A stretch of 9,535 nt of DNA from DMER64 sp964554535 (GCA_964554535.1 CAZKPB010000034.1:1-9535); one strand, 5' to 3'; positions 1-6,900 are shown, counted from the stretch's first letter. Numbers and translations are program-made. Notes: generated by a model from the sequence alone, not told the origin.

Positions 1-25
1 TAATTAATAATAAGTTACAAACTCA

Positions 26-45
26 GATGCGTCGCTTAACGCATC
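26..45. promoter_or_regulatory. Hairpin upstream of the first gene
   Basis: A perfect 7-bp inverted repeat, GATGCGT and ACGCATC, is separated by 6 nt and ends 27 nt before the ATG at 73. A weaker palindrome (TAATT-ctt-AATTA, 51-63) follows. There is no T-run directly after the stem, so it is not a classical intrinsic terminator. No TAnnTTTG promoter element is visible in bases 1-72. The hairpin could be an mRNA 5' structure, an intergenic processing site in a longer operon, or an operator. The structure is seen directly; its function is unknown. Confidence 0.4.
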
Positions 46-72
46 ACTAGTAATTCTTAATTATTAGAAACA

Positions 73-906
73 ATGAGTGAATCAGCGTCAAATTTTAATT
101 TGAAGGAGCAATATTCCACAGCAGTGTATTATCCTACGGGCCGTCAGGGTCTTTCTGCGCTGATAATTCAAAATCAGTGGAAACGTATTTGGATACCGGA
201 ATTTTATTATGCGGACTTTATTGAAGCGGTAGCGCAGACAGGCATTCAAGTGCGGCTATATGAAGACTACTTTTCCAACAATGATGAGGCAGTACTGGAG
301 GGGCTGCCCACCAAACCGGGCGACGTACTGTTGCGTGTGAATTATTTTGGTTTGCGGGGGTACCGTTCGGAAGCGGACTTTCAGGTTCCGGTTGTGGAAG
401 ACCATACTTGCGATATGTTGGGGCAATGGGCCACCAACAGCAACGCCGACTATTGTTTTGCTTCTTTGCGCGAGGCTTATCCCTTTTCACAGGGGGCCAT
501 TGTGTGGTGTCCCAAAATGTGTCACCTGGACAAGGGAGATGCAGAACACACTATTCCGGAAGACATTCTCCGTTTTGATATGCCCTATTGGAATGTCCGC
601 AAAATGTACAATTGGTCCTTGCTGAACCAAAAATTGAAGGACAGGTTGCATATAGTGCAACCGGAAAAAATATATTGTCTGCCGTTCTTTTTTGTGATTC
701 TGGCCCAAGACAAAGAAGATGCCCAACGGTTGCGTGACTGTTTCAAACGTCTGTCTATCAATACCGCACCGCCTATGCTTCTGCCTGGCAAAGCAGGTGA
801 CACGGTACGGCAGTATAATGAACGCTTGGTTTTTATCTCTTGCGACGGCAGGTATTCTGCGGTGGAAATGGCGGAAATGGCGGAATTAATCTCTATTTTT
901 GTTTGA
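73..906 (+). CDS. DegT/DnrJ-like aminotransferase-fold protein without the PLP lysine
   Basis: A 277-residue cytoplasmic protein with no signal peptide or membrane segment. Its layout follows the large domain of fold-type I PLP enzymes of the DegT/DnrJ/EryC1 type. An N-terminal YPTGRQGLSAL (20-30) resembles their 'GR.AL' opening, IPEFYYADFIEAV (41-53) resembles 'iP.y.....A', and DVLLRVNYFG (84-93) is followed by VVEDHTCD (107-114). In that motif D110 matches the Asp that contacts the PLP ring nitrogen. The stretch that normally carries the Schiff-base Lys reads ADYCFASLREAYPFSQGA (125-142) and contains no lysine. The tail RLVFISCDGRYS (251-262) resembles the family's C-terminal small-domain segment. 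At 277 residues it is shorter than a standard DegT enzyme (about 370). I infer a PLP-independent or non-catalytic relative, perhaps in sugar or polysaccharide metabolism. Its role is unknown. It sits 17 nt before the aspartokinase-like gene, so the two may be cotranscribed. Confidence 0.6.
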   Translation: MSESASNFNLKEQYSTAVYYPTGRQGLSALIIQNQWKRIWIPEFYYADFIEAVAQTGIQVRLYEDYFSNNDEAVLEGLPTKPGDVLLRVNYFGLRGYRSEADFQVPVVEDHTCDMLGQWATNSNADYCFASLREAYPFSQGAIVWCPKMCHLDKGDAEHTIPEDILRFDMPYWNVRKMYNWSLLNQKLKDRLHIVQPEKIYCLPFFFVILAQDKEDAQRLRDCFKRLSINTAPPMLLPGKAGDTVRQYNERLVFISCDGRYSAVEMAEMAELISIFV

Positions 907-923
907 ACTCAATAAAACATCTT

Positions 924-2288
924 ATGAAAATTCACGCAATAAGAATAAACTCCGCTTGTTTACATAAATCTCTAGCCAACCTCAAAGAATTTCTTAGCAA
1001 AGAAGATCCGGCCGTGCTGGTAGTTATGTCCAGTGAAAAAGCTAACAGCCTGTTTGTAAATTTGATTCATAAACATTTGGTAATCAAAGAAGAAGCCTCT
1101 GCCGAGACACAAGAATTGATAGGCTATTATTCCGGATTGGGCAAGGGGGTGTTGGGTGATTCTCCGCAGTCCCGAGCTTACGTGGCTCAGGTGGAAGAAA
1201 CCATTGGCGCCCTTGTCCAAACTTTGATAGAAGGGTCGCTCTTCAAAATGGACACCCGTTCTCTGGAAGACTACGCTCTGGCCAACGGAGCAGCGCTGTC
1301 CGCCCGTCTGGTGCAATACTACCTGCATGCCGCCCGGTTTATTGACGGACGGGACTTGGTTGTGTCGGACGACAATTTTGGGGATGCGGTCATCAACTGG
1401 ACCGAAACGCGGACTCGCGTACAGACGGCGTTGGAGGACGTGAAGGGATGCACGGTTGTCTCGGCCGGTTTTGGCAAGACAAAGCAAGGTTACACCACTT
1501 CTCTGGGCAAGGGTGGATTTGATTTGTTCACTACCACCATAGGCTCCATTGTCCCGTGTGATGAGGTGATTATCTACACCTATGTTAACGGTATTTACAA
1601 TGCCGACCCGGCGCTGGTGGACCAGGCCGTTAATCTGGAGTCCATTACGTATGAAGAAGCCGCCCAGTTGTCGTTTACCGCTAACGGGGCCATCTATCCG
1701 CCGGCCATCTGGCCGGCTGTCAAAGCCAATATTCCCATTGTGGTAAAGAGTGTGCTGGAGCCCGGCCTCAAAGGCACTTATATCAGTGCGGGAGAAGACA
1801 AACTGGACCATAGGCTTATCAAAGGTATTACCAACCTGTCGGGGTTGGATCTGATTACCGTTTACGGGAACGGACTGCTGGGCCAGATAGGCACCTCTTC
1901 CAAATTGTTTGGGCTACTCTCGGAAAACGGTATCAATATTATGTTTATTTCTCAGTCGTCTTCTGAATACAGCATCAGTTTTGCCGTGGACGGAAAGGAC
2001 GGGAAAAAGGCGGTGGAGGCTATTTCTAAAGCACGGAAGAACAAACAGTTCCTCTCGCTGGATGAGACTGTTTTTGTCAAGAAGAATGTAGGCATTGTGT
2101 CGGTTTGCGGCAACAAGATGCGCAATGTGCCCGGAGTCTCGGGCAAGTTGTTTTCCGTACTGGGTGCGGCCGGGGTCAATATCATTGCGGCTGCGCAGGG
2201 TGGAGAAGAATTGAATATTTCCGTTGTGGTGGCTGAGAAAGATATTGCCCGGTCAGTAAATGCAATTTTTGAGGCATTTCTTAAGTAG
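924..2288 (+). CDS. Aspartokinase-family protein with altered catalytic motifs and two ACT domains
   Basis: The 454 residues comprise an amino-acid-kinase fold (about 1-285) and two ACT domains (about 300-372 and 383-454). The start at 924 was chosen because it gives the family's usual 'MK(I/V)' opening and a 17-nt gap. The longer in-frame start at 840 would overlap the previous gene and add unrelated residues. Aspartokinases phosphorylate L-aspartate for Lys/Thr/Met synthesis. Family motifs are recognisable here but altered. The opening KFGGTS aligns to residues 5-10 AIRINS, losing the Lys. 'GERLS' is NGAALS (121-126). 'LGRGGSDYTA' is LGKGGFDLFT (194-203). 'WTDVDG..TADP' is YTYVNGIYNADP (218-229). 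'FGAK' is TANG (252-255). The scaffold EEAAQL (244-249) and YPP.I (258-262) is kept. The ACT domains keep FISQSSSEYSISF (341-353) and AAQGGEELNIS (423-433), which form the regulatory amino-acid-binding region. The closest resemblance I can recall is the kinase half of Bacteroidota ThrA, but no homoserine dehydrogenase domain follows. It is probably a pseudokinase or sensor paralogue; a divergent active kinase cannot be excluded. Confidence 0.75.
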   Translation: MKIHAIRINSACLHKSLANLKEFLSKEDPAVLVVMSSEKANSLFVNLIHKHLVIKEEASAETQELIGYYSGLGKGVLGDSPQSRAYVAQVEETIGALVQTLIEGSLFKMDTRSLEDYALANGAALSARLVQYYLHAARFIDGRDLVVSDDNFGDAVINWTETRTRVQTALEDVKGCTVVSAGFGKTKQGYTTSLGKGGFDLFTTTIGSIVPCDEVIIYTYVNGIYNADPALVDQAVNLESITYEEAAQLSFTANGAIYPPAIWPAVKANIPIVVKSVLEPGLKGTYISAGEDKLDHRLIKGITNLSGLDLITVYGNGLLGQIGTSSKLFGLLSENGINIMFISQSSSEYSISFAVDGKDGKKAVEAISKARKNKQFLSLDETVFVKKNVGIVSVCGNKMRNVPGVSGKLFSVLGAAGVNIIAAAQGGEELNISVVVAEKDIARSVNAIFEAFLK

Positions 2289-2325
2289 CAAAATAAATTT
2301 GTTACAATTATAGGTTTTTGTGACT

Positions 2326-2347
2326 CATTTGTGATAGACCACAAATG
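2326..2347. promoter_or_regulatory. Perfect inverted repeat upstream of the GH54 operon, possible operator
   Basis: CATTTGTG (2326-2333) and CACAAATG (2340-2347) are perfect 8-bp complements around a 6-nt spacer. The right arm falls about 19 nt before the -7 element at 2366, where the -33 box of a Bacteroidota promoter would lie. No -33 TTTG consensus is visible there. This suggests binding of a dimeric regulator. The alternative is a terminator for the aspartokinase-like gene that ends at 2288. That is weaker because no T-run follows on the + strand (gcgtaaaacc). Confidence 0.45.
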
Positions 2348-2365
2348 GCGTAAAACCATATTTCC

Positions 2366-2373
2366 TAAATTTG
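2366..2373 (+). promoter_or_regulatory. Putative -7 promoter element of the GH54-VKOR-GH31 operon
   Basis: TAAATTTG matches the Bacteroidota primary sigma -7 consensus TAnnTTTG. It lies 44 nt before the ATG at 2418, which predicts a short leader starting near 2380. A second TAAATTTG occurs at 2294-2301, so an upstream start is also possible. The -33 box is not recognisable, as expected for a regulated promoter. Confidence 0.45.
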
Positions 2374-2379
2374 TAGTGT

Positions 2380-2392
2380 GAATTTCAAATTC
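2380..2392. promoter_or_regulatory. 13-bp palindrome near the predicted transcription start
   Basis: GAATTT-C-AAATTC is a perfect 6+1+6 palindrome located just downstream of the -7 element at 2366-2373, at the expected transcription start. It could be an operator half-site pair or a small leader stem. Two direct copies of CCTAACCT (2394-2401 and 2410-2417) follow, the second touching the start codon. Functions are inferred only. Confidence 0.3.
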
Positions 2393-2417
2393 GCCTAACC
2401 TCATAATAACCTAACCT

Positions 2418-5400
2418 ATGAATAAAAAAACTATTTTTTCACTTATTGCAGCGGCAGCTTTGGTTCCCGTAGCGGTGGTGGCTACCATGGCCATAGCCAA
2501 GGAAAACCAGAAGTTACTGACCCGGCCCGAGGGACCTTGTGACGTGTATGCCCGCGGCGGTGCTCCCTGCGTGGCGGCACACAGTTCTACCAGAGCGCTG
2601 TACGCAGACTACAACGGTCCGCTGTATCAGATTATGCGCCAGAGTGACGGCAAAACGCTGGACATTGGTGTGGTGCCTGCCGATGTCGCCGATGCGGGCG
2701 GTTACGCCAACGCGGCGGCACAGGATGCATTCTGTGCCGACACTTATTGCTGGATTACCATATTGTATGACCAGTCGGGCAAGGGCAATGATTTGTATCA
2801 GGCTCCGCGCGGCGGGTTTGGCGGTCCTGCCATGGGCGGTTTCAACAACGTGCCTGTAGCCGACTGGGCCCCCATCACTATTATGGGACATAAAGTTTAC
2901 GGTATATTCATTGCTCCCGGCATGGGTTTGCGCTGGAACGACGCCAAAGGTACTGCGGTGGATGACCAGGCGGAAGGCCAGTATTGGGTAATCAGCGGCC
3001 ACCACTACAACACCGGTTGCTGCTTTGACTATGGCAATGCCGAGACCGACAGCCGCGACGACGGCGACGGTACCATGGAAACCACCTACTTTGGTAACCA
3101 GCCCTCCTGGTACCGCGGTCAGGAACCCGGACACTGGATCATGACAGACCAGGAAAACAACCTGGTGGGATGTGTCAATCCCGATCCCAACGACAAATAC
3201 TGTGCAGACCTTCCCAGCATTGCCTGGCGTTTTGTAACGGCAACAGCCGACGGCGAACCTCACCACTGGCGTTCCATGGGTGGTGACGCTCAGGGAGGAC
3301 CGCTTGAAATCATGTACGACGGAGTTCGTATCCAGAACGATCGCAGCAGTTACGACCCTATGCGCAAACAGGGAGCCATCCTGTTGGGCAACGGCGGGGA
3401 CAACAGCAACGGTTCTGCCGGTACCTTCTATGAAGCTGCCATGACGGCACCCGGCACTTTCCCCACCGTTGAGACCAATCAGGCCGTGCAGGCAAACGTA
3501 GTGGCCGCCAAATATGACGTGGCCCGCCTGTCCATTGCCGCCTCCAACAAGACGGAAGCCCCCAACGGGTTGCAGACTTTTACCCCCGGTGCTACTGAAA
3601 CCGTTACCGTAGCGTTTGTAAATACTTCCGGCGCCCCCATCAATGATTTGACCCTGAGCATTGAAACTCCCAAAGGCTGGAAAGCTGTGGCAATGGGTTC
3701 TTCAGAAAACAAGAAGTCCATTGGCTATTCCGTCGCTCCCGGACAGACGGTAGTAGTCAACTTCATGATTACTTCTTCCGACAGACAATTCAACGGTGAC
3801 CTGGCCGCTGTGGCTTCCTGGTCTGCAGTGGGAGGAGCCGCTCGCAGCGAACGTGCCGTTGAAAAAGTACGCAACGTGTACCCGGTGAAGATTAACGAAT
3901 TCCGTATTGCCGACGGCAACGGAAACACCACCAATTCATTCATTGAATTGTACAACGCAGGTGACAAGGCCGTGGATCTTTCGGGTTGGACACTTACGCA
4001 GCACGCCATCAACATTCCCTATTTTTCTTCTATTGACATTCCCGCCGGCACCCAACTGCCCGCCAAGGGATTCTATGTACTGGGTCTGGCCAATTCCGGT
4101 TTGGCCGTACAGGCCGCCAAGGGAGACAATACCATTTTCGTACGTGAAGTAAAGGGTATTTCCGTGGGTGACGAAATTGAAATCGGTAACGGCAAGAACA
4201 TTGAAAAGAGAAAAGTGGCCAAGGTGATTGCACCCGTTCCCGTAGCGGTGGATCCCAGCGCCAATCCTTTTGGTCGCCGTCCGGGTCCCACTCCGGGAAC
4301 TCCCACCACCTTGTGGCAGCCTTTGCCCGAAGGCCCGGTGATTACCGTCCCCGCCGGTTCCAAGAACATTCCCGTTACCAGCACCGCCGGTTTTGCCGTG
4401 GGGCAGAAGATGGCCATTGGATATGGCGCCACCTATCCGGCTGTTTCTAACGTGAAAGAAAAATATGAGGTGGTTACCGTCACCAAGGTAGGCAAGCCCG
4501 GTACACAGGCCTGGTTGTCCATGGATGCCAAGAAGGGCGACCGCAACATCAAGGTTTCCTCTGTAGAAAACATCTCTGTAGGAGACAAGATCCGTCTGGA
4601 CATTGCCAGCGAAGGTCACGGCATTGAAACCGTTACCGTTAAGAAAGTGGGTACCGCTTCCGTTCGCAGTACGTTCAACGGACCGCTCAAACCCGGCGAA
4701 GATCCCGGAACCGGTCTGGAATTGACCAAACCTCTTAAATTCAATCACTCGTCCAATATGCCGTTCAGCGTAAACGGTACCGGTATCAGTTTTGAACCGG
4801 CTTCCAAATTTGACCATTCCAGCAACGAACCTGTATTGGCTCTGGTTTATGCCATTGAACTGGACCAGCCCCTTACTGCGGAACATCCCGTTGACGCGGT
4901 GGTACGCGACGCCCGTGTGACTCATGCCGGTTATCAGGGAAATGTGCCTGCCGACCAATTGTTTGGGGGTCCGGCACTCAGCCCCAGTCAAGGCAATATG
5001 GTATTGTGCAATGCAGACGGTCTGATTGTAGATGCCCTTAATTACGGTGGCGTGGTGGATCCTTGGTTATCAGAAGGATTTCACGGTGAAGCCGGTGCCA
5101 ATGCCGCAGGCAGCTTTGCCCAGGCGCCCACTGTCGGTCGCGGCGGATTCGGCGGCATGGGGACACAGATCAGTACTCCCGACCTGAGCAGCGGTCGATA
5201 TCCCGATGGGAACGACAGTGACGACAACAAACGTGACTTCCGCATACAGCGCTCGCTCAATATGGCGGCTGCCGCTGCCGCAGGGGCACGCAACCTCAAA
5301 GTATCGGCTGTACAGAATCTGACCATTGGCCAACGCATTACCATTGGTTCCGGAAGAACTCAGGAACAGGCTATTGTGGCTACCATCGGCTCGGCCGGAA

Positions 5401-5735
5401 GTGCTACGCTTGCCAAAGCGGTTGCTGCCGGAAGCACCCACGTTCCGGTGGCCTCGGCTCAGGGCTTTGCGGCAGGGCAGACGGTGATTATGGATAATGG
5501 TGAATTGGCGGTGGTGGCTTCGGTGACTATGGCGCGTCGTCGCTGGGCTCCTGCAGGTGGTGACCAACCTACCGATACCATTGTGTTGATCGCTCCGCTA
5601 AAGAAAGCTTGCCCGGCGGGCAGCGCCATAGCCGGTACCGGCATTACCCTGTCCACTCCGTTGAAATACAACCACAACAGCGGCGAAGCACTGGTCAGCC
5701 AGTTACCCACACCCGGTATGCCTAATATGTTTTAG
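2418..5735 (+). CDS. Secreted GH54 alpha-L-arabinofuranosidase with NEW3-like and lamin-tail domains
   Basis: 1105 residues. An N-terminal signal peptide (about 1-27, hydrophobic 6-25, ending ATMAIA) directs export. Residues about 39-368 form a GH54 (AbfB-type) catalytic domain that removes terminal alpha-L-arabinofuranosyl groups from arabinan or arabinoxylan. It opens GPCDVYARGGAPCVAAHS and closes GGDNSNGSAGTFYE. By alignment from memory with Aspergillus kawachii AbfB (nucleophile E221, acid/base D297), the nucleophile is E246 in WIMTDQEN and the acid/base is D328 in GGDNSNG. The three catalytic-domain disulfides of that enzyme have counterparts: C41/C51, C106/C111 and the vicinal C201-C202 in GCCFDYGNAE. 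The C-terminal CBM42 of fungal enzymes is missing. Instead there is a NEW3-like beta domain (about 380-470) and a lamin-tail domain. The latter starts with KINEF...FIELYNAGDKAVDLSGW (491-524), is interrupted after about 565 and resumes near 851. Five degenerate 'sVGD.I.Ig' repeats complete the protein. The gene probably heads the operon and ends 4 nt before the VKOR gene. Confidence 0.9.
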   Translation: MNKKTIFSLIAAAALVPVAVVATMAIAKENQKLLTRPEGPCDVYARGGAPCVAAHSSTRALYADYNGPLYQIMRQSDGKTLDIGVVPADVADAGGYANAAAQDAFCADTYCWITILYDQSGKGNDLYQAPRGGFGGPAMGGFNNVPVADWAPITIMGHKVYGIFIAPGMGLRWNDAKGTAVDDQAEGQYWVISGHHYNTGCCFDYGNAETDSRDDGDGTMETTYFGNQPSWYRGQEPGHWIMTDQENNLVGCVNPDPNDKYCADLPSIAWRFVTATADGEPHHWRSMGGDAQGGPLEIMYDGVRIQNDRSSYDPMRKQGAILLGNGGDNSNGSAGTFYEAAMTAPGTFPTVETNQAVQANVVAAKYDVARLSIAASNKTEAPNGLQTFTPGATETVTVAFVNTSGAPINDLTLSIETPKGWKAVAMGSSENKKSIGYSVAPGQTVVVNFMITSSDRQFNGDLAAVASWSAVGGAARSERAVEKVRNVYPVKINEFRIADGNGNTTNSFIELYNAGDKAVDLSGWTLTQHAINIPYFSSIDIPAGTQLPAKGFYVLGLANSGLAVQAAKGDNTIFVREVKGISVGDEIEIGNGKNIEKRKVAKVIAPVPVAVDPSANPFGRRPGPTPGTPTTLWQPLPEGPVITVPAGSKNIPVTSTAGFAVGQKMAIGYGATYPAVSNVKEKYEVVTVTKVGKPGTQAWLSMDAKKGDRNIKVSSVENISVGDKIRLDIASEGHGIETVTVKKVGTASVRSTFNGPLKPGEDPGTGLELTKPLKFNHSSNMPFSVNGTGISFEPASKFDHSSNEPVLALVYAIELDQPLTAEHPVDAVVRDARVTHAGYQGNVPADQLFGGPALSPSQGNMVLCNADGLIVDALNYGGVVDPWLSEGFHGEAGANAAGSFAQAPTVGRGGFGGMGTQISTPDLSSGRYPDGNDSDDNKRDFRIQRSLNMAAAAAAGARNLKVSAVQNLTIGQRITIGSGRTQEQAIVATIGSAGSATLAKAVAAGSTHVPVASAQGFAAGQTVIMDNGELAVVASVTMARRRWAPAGGDQPTDTIVLIAPLKKACPAGSAIAGTGITLSTPLKYNHNSGEALVSQLPTPGMPNMF
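3873..5240 (+). other. Lamin-tail domain split by inserted repeats (protein region)
   Basis: Residues 486-564 of the GH54 protein carry the first half of a lamin-tail (LTD) fold: INEF, FIELYNAGDKAVDLSGWTL, then IPAGTQLPAKGFYVLGL. The usual second half is GNMVLCNADGLIVDALNYGG (859-878) followed by SSGRYPDGNDSDDNKRDF (924-941). About 285 residues of repeat-rich sequence lie between the halves, where a typical LTD has a short loop. LTDs are thought to mediate surface or substrate attachment in bacterial secreted proteins. The binding role here is inferred. Confidence 0.6.
4116..4649 (+). repeat. First cluster of 'GFxxGQxxxIG' protein repeats, units 1-3
   Basis: Three diverged repeats lie at residues 567-604, 645-692 and 703-744 of the GH54 protein. 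Each has the plan 'G...I.V.....(I/F)(S/A)VG(D/Q)......G....E...V.KVG', for example GDRNIKVSSVENISVGDKIR (707-726). They are followed by two 'GTG(I/L).....K(F).HSSN' motifs at residues 764-783 and 787-806 (4707-4766 and 4776-4835). I recall similar units in many secreted bacterial proteins, often next to beta-sandwich domains. They are probably structural spacers or binding modules. Confidence 0.6.
5274..5528 (+). repeat. Second cluster of 'GFxxGQxxxIG' protein repeats, units 4-5
   Basis: Two further repeats lie at residues 953-990 (ARNLKVSAVQNLTIGQRITI core) and 1003-1037 (STHVPVASAQGFAAGQTVIM core). They are followed by a third 'GTGI.L..PLKYNHNSGEAL' motif at residues 1073-1092 (5634-5693), which closes the protein. 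Each cluster therefore ends with the same GTG...H(S/N)S capping motif, which supports duplication of a larger repeat-plus-cap unit. Confidence 0.55.
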
Positions 5736-5739
5736 ATAA

Positions 5740-6900
5740 ATGACCCGCAAGACCGGCTCTTTGTCATTATGGAATGGAGCCATAGCACTGTTAAGTGTTG
5801 TGGCTCTTGTCCTGTGTATTGTAATGACCTGGCACTCGCTTACGGGAGGAGACATGATAGGGTGCGGGGCGGGATCTTCTTGTGAGAAAGTGCTTAGCAG
5901 CCGTTGGGCCAATGTGTTGGGATTTATGCCGCTGAGCGGACTCGCCTTAGGCATCTATGTGGCGGTGCTGGTTTGTCTGTTGATGTTGCGTCAAACGAAG
6001 GACGTGGAAAGCGTGCGGTTGTTGTGGATGGTGTTGACCCTCCTGGCGGGGGCCATAACCGGAAGTGCCGTATGGTTTATCCTTTTGCAAAAGTATGTGG
6101 TACAGGCCTTTTGTCCTTATTGCATGAGTGTACACGGCACCGGACTGCTGGTTAGTGGAATGATTATTTACCGGAGTTTCAGGGAGCTGAAAGGCACCCG
6201 GCGGCTTCTTCCTTGTGCAGCAACGGGTCTTGTCCTGGCGGCCGCGCTGGCGGTATTGCAGTGGACCACCACACCCAAGAGTATCTATGACAAGGGGGCC
6301 GCACAGGAAGACCTTCCGGTGATGGATCTTTCCCAAACGCCCGTTATAGGTAGTCCGCAGGCCCGCCACGTGGTGCAACTGCTGTTTGATTACCAGTGCA
6401 CCCACTGTCGCAAGGTACATATCATGGCCCGTGAACTGGCAGCGCAGCAACCGCAGGAATGGGCCTTTGCCTTGTGCTTCACTCCGCTGAGTCCGGCATG
6501 TAATCCGTATATTCCGCACAATGCCAATGCCTCTTTCAGCGGGTCGTGCGACCTGGCCAAACTGGCACTGGCGGTATGGAAGACCAACCCCGGCCTGTTT
6601 GACGCCTACGACGACTGGCTGTTTGAAACCGACAAGGGTAACCTGGCCATGTGGCGTCCCCGCACGGTGGAGCAGGCTCGGCAAAAAGCCCTGGAGTTGA
6701 TAGGGGAAGAGGCCCTGACCGCCGCCTTGCAGGACGGCTGGATAGAGTCGCGCCTCATGGATTTTGCCCATTTGTTCGGCCGCACCACCCACGCCGAAAA
6801 GGCCGGTCTTCCCCGCCTGGTCTACGGCAACAACTGGGTTATTCCCGAAGTATTGAACGTAGAGGCGCTGGTGGAGGTGATGAATATAAATTTAATATAA
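5740..6900 (+). CDS. VKOR-thioredoxin fusion, periplasmic disulfide bond formation protein
   Basis: 386 residues. Residues 1-145 are a bacterial VKOR domain. A first membrane helix (about 12-31) is followed by an extracytoplasmic loop with C42 and C48, in GCGAGSSCEKVLSSRWANVLG. Helices at about 60-83, 92-114 and 122-144 follow, with the active-site pair C125/C128 (FCPYC) at the outer end of the fourth. A fifth helix (about 157-175) leads to a periplasmic DsbA/thioredoxin-like domain (about 195-386) with redox motif C220-T-H-C223 and a likely cis-proline at P358 (GLPRL). In this family the thioredoxin domain oxidises exported proteins and passes electrons to VKOR and then to quinone, so one polypeptide covers the DsbA and DsbB roles. 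The ATG lies 4 nt after the GH54 stop with no clear ribosome site, suggesting translational coupling. Likely clients are the cysteine-containing hydrolases encoded on either side (inference). Confidence 0.9.
   Translation: MTRKTGSLSLWNGAIALLSVVALVLCIVMTWHSLTGGDMIGCGAGSSCEKVLSSRWANVLGFMPLSGLALGIYVAVLVCLLMLRQTKDVESVRLLWMVLTLLAGAITGSAVWFILLQKYVVQAFCPYCMSVHGTGLLVSGMIIYRSFRELKGTRRLLPCAATGLVLAAALAVLQWTTTPKSIYDKGAAQEDLPVMDLSQTPVIGSPQARHVVQLLFDYQCTHCRKVHIMARELAAQQPQEWAFALCFTPLSPACNPYIPHNANASFSGSCDLAKLALAVWKTNPGLFDAYDDWLFETDKGNLAMWRPRTVEQARQKALELIGEEALTAALQDGWIESRLMDFAHLFGRTTHAEKAGLPRLVYGNNWVIPEVLNVEALVEVMNINLI

Noticed and set aside
840..923. In-frame upstream start for the aspartokinase-like protein (482 residues)
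   Set aside because: It would overlap the preceding gene by 67 nt, and the added residues have no family similarity. The ATG at 924 gives the normal N-terminus.
2326..2347. Intrinsic terminator for the aspartokinase-like gene
   Set aside because: The stem is AT-rich and is followed by gcgtaaaacc rather than a T-run. A regulatory site fits its position better.
3936..4991. 351-residue open frame on the minus strand opposite the GH54 gene
   Set aside because: It is a shadow of the codon pattern in the real gene, with no domain or start context.
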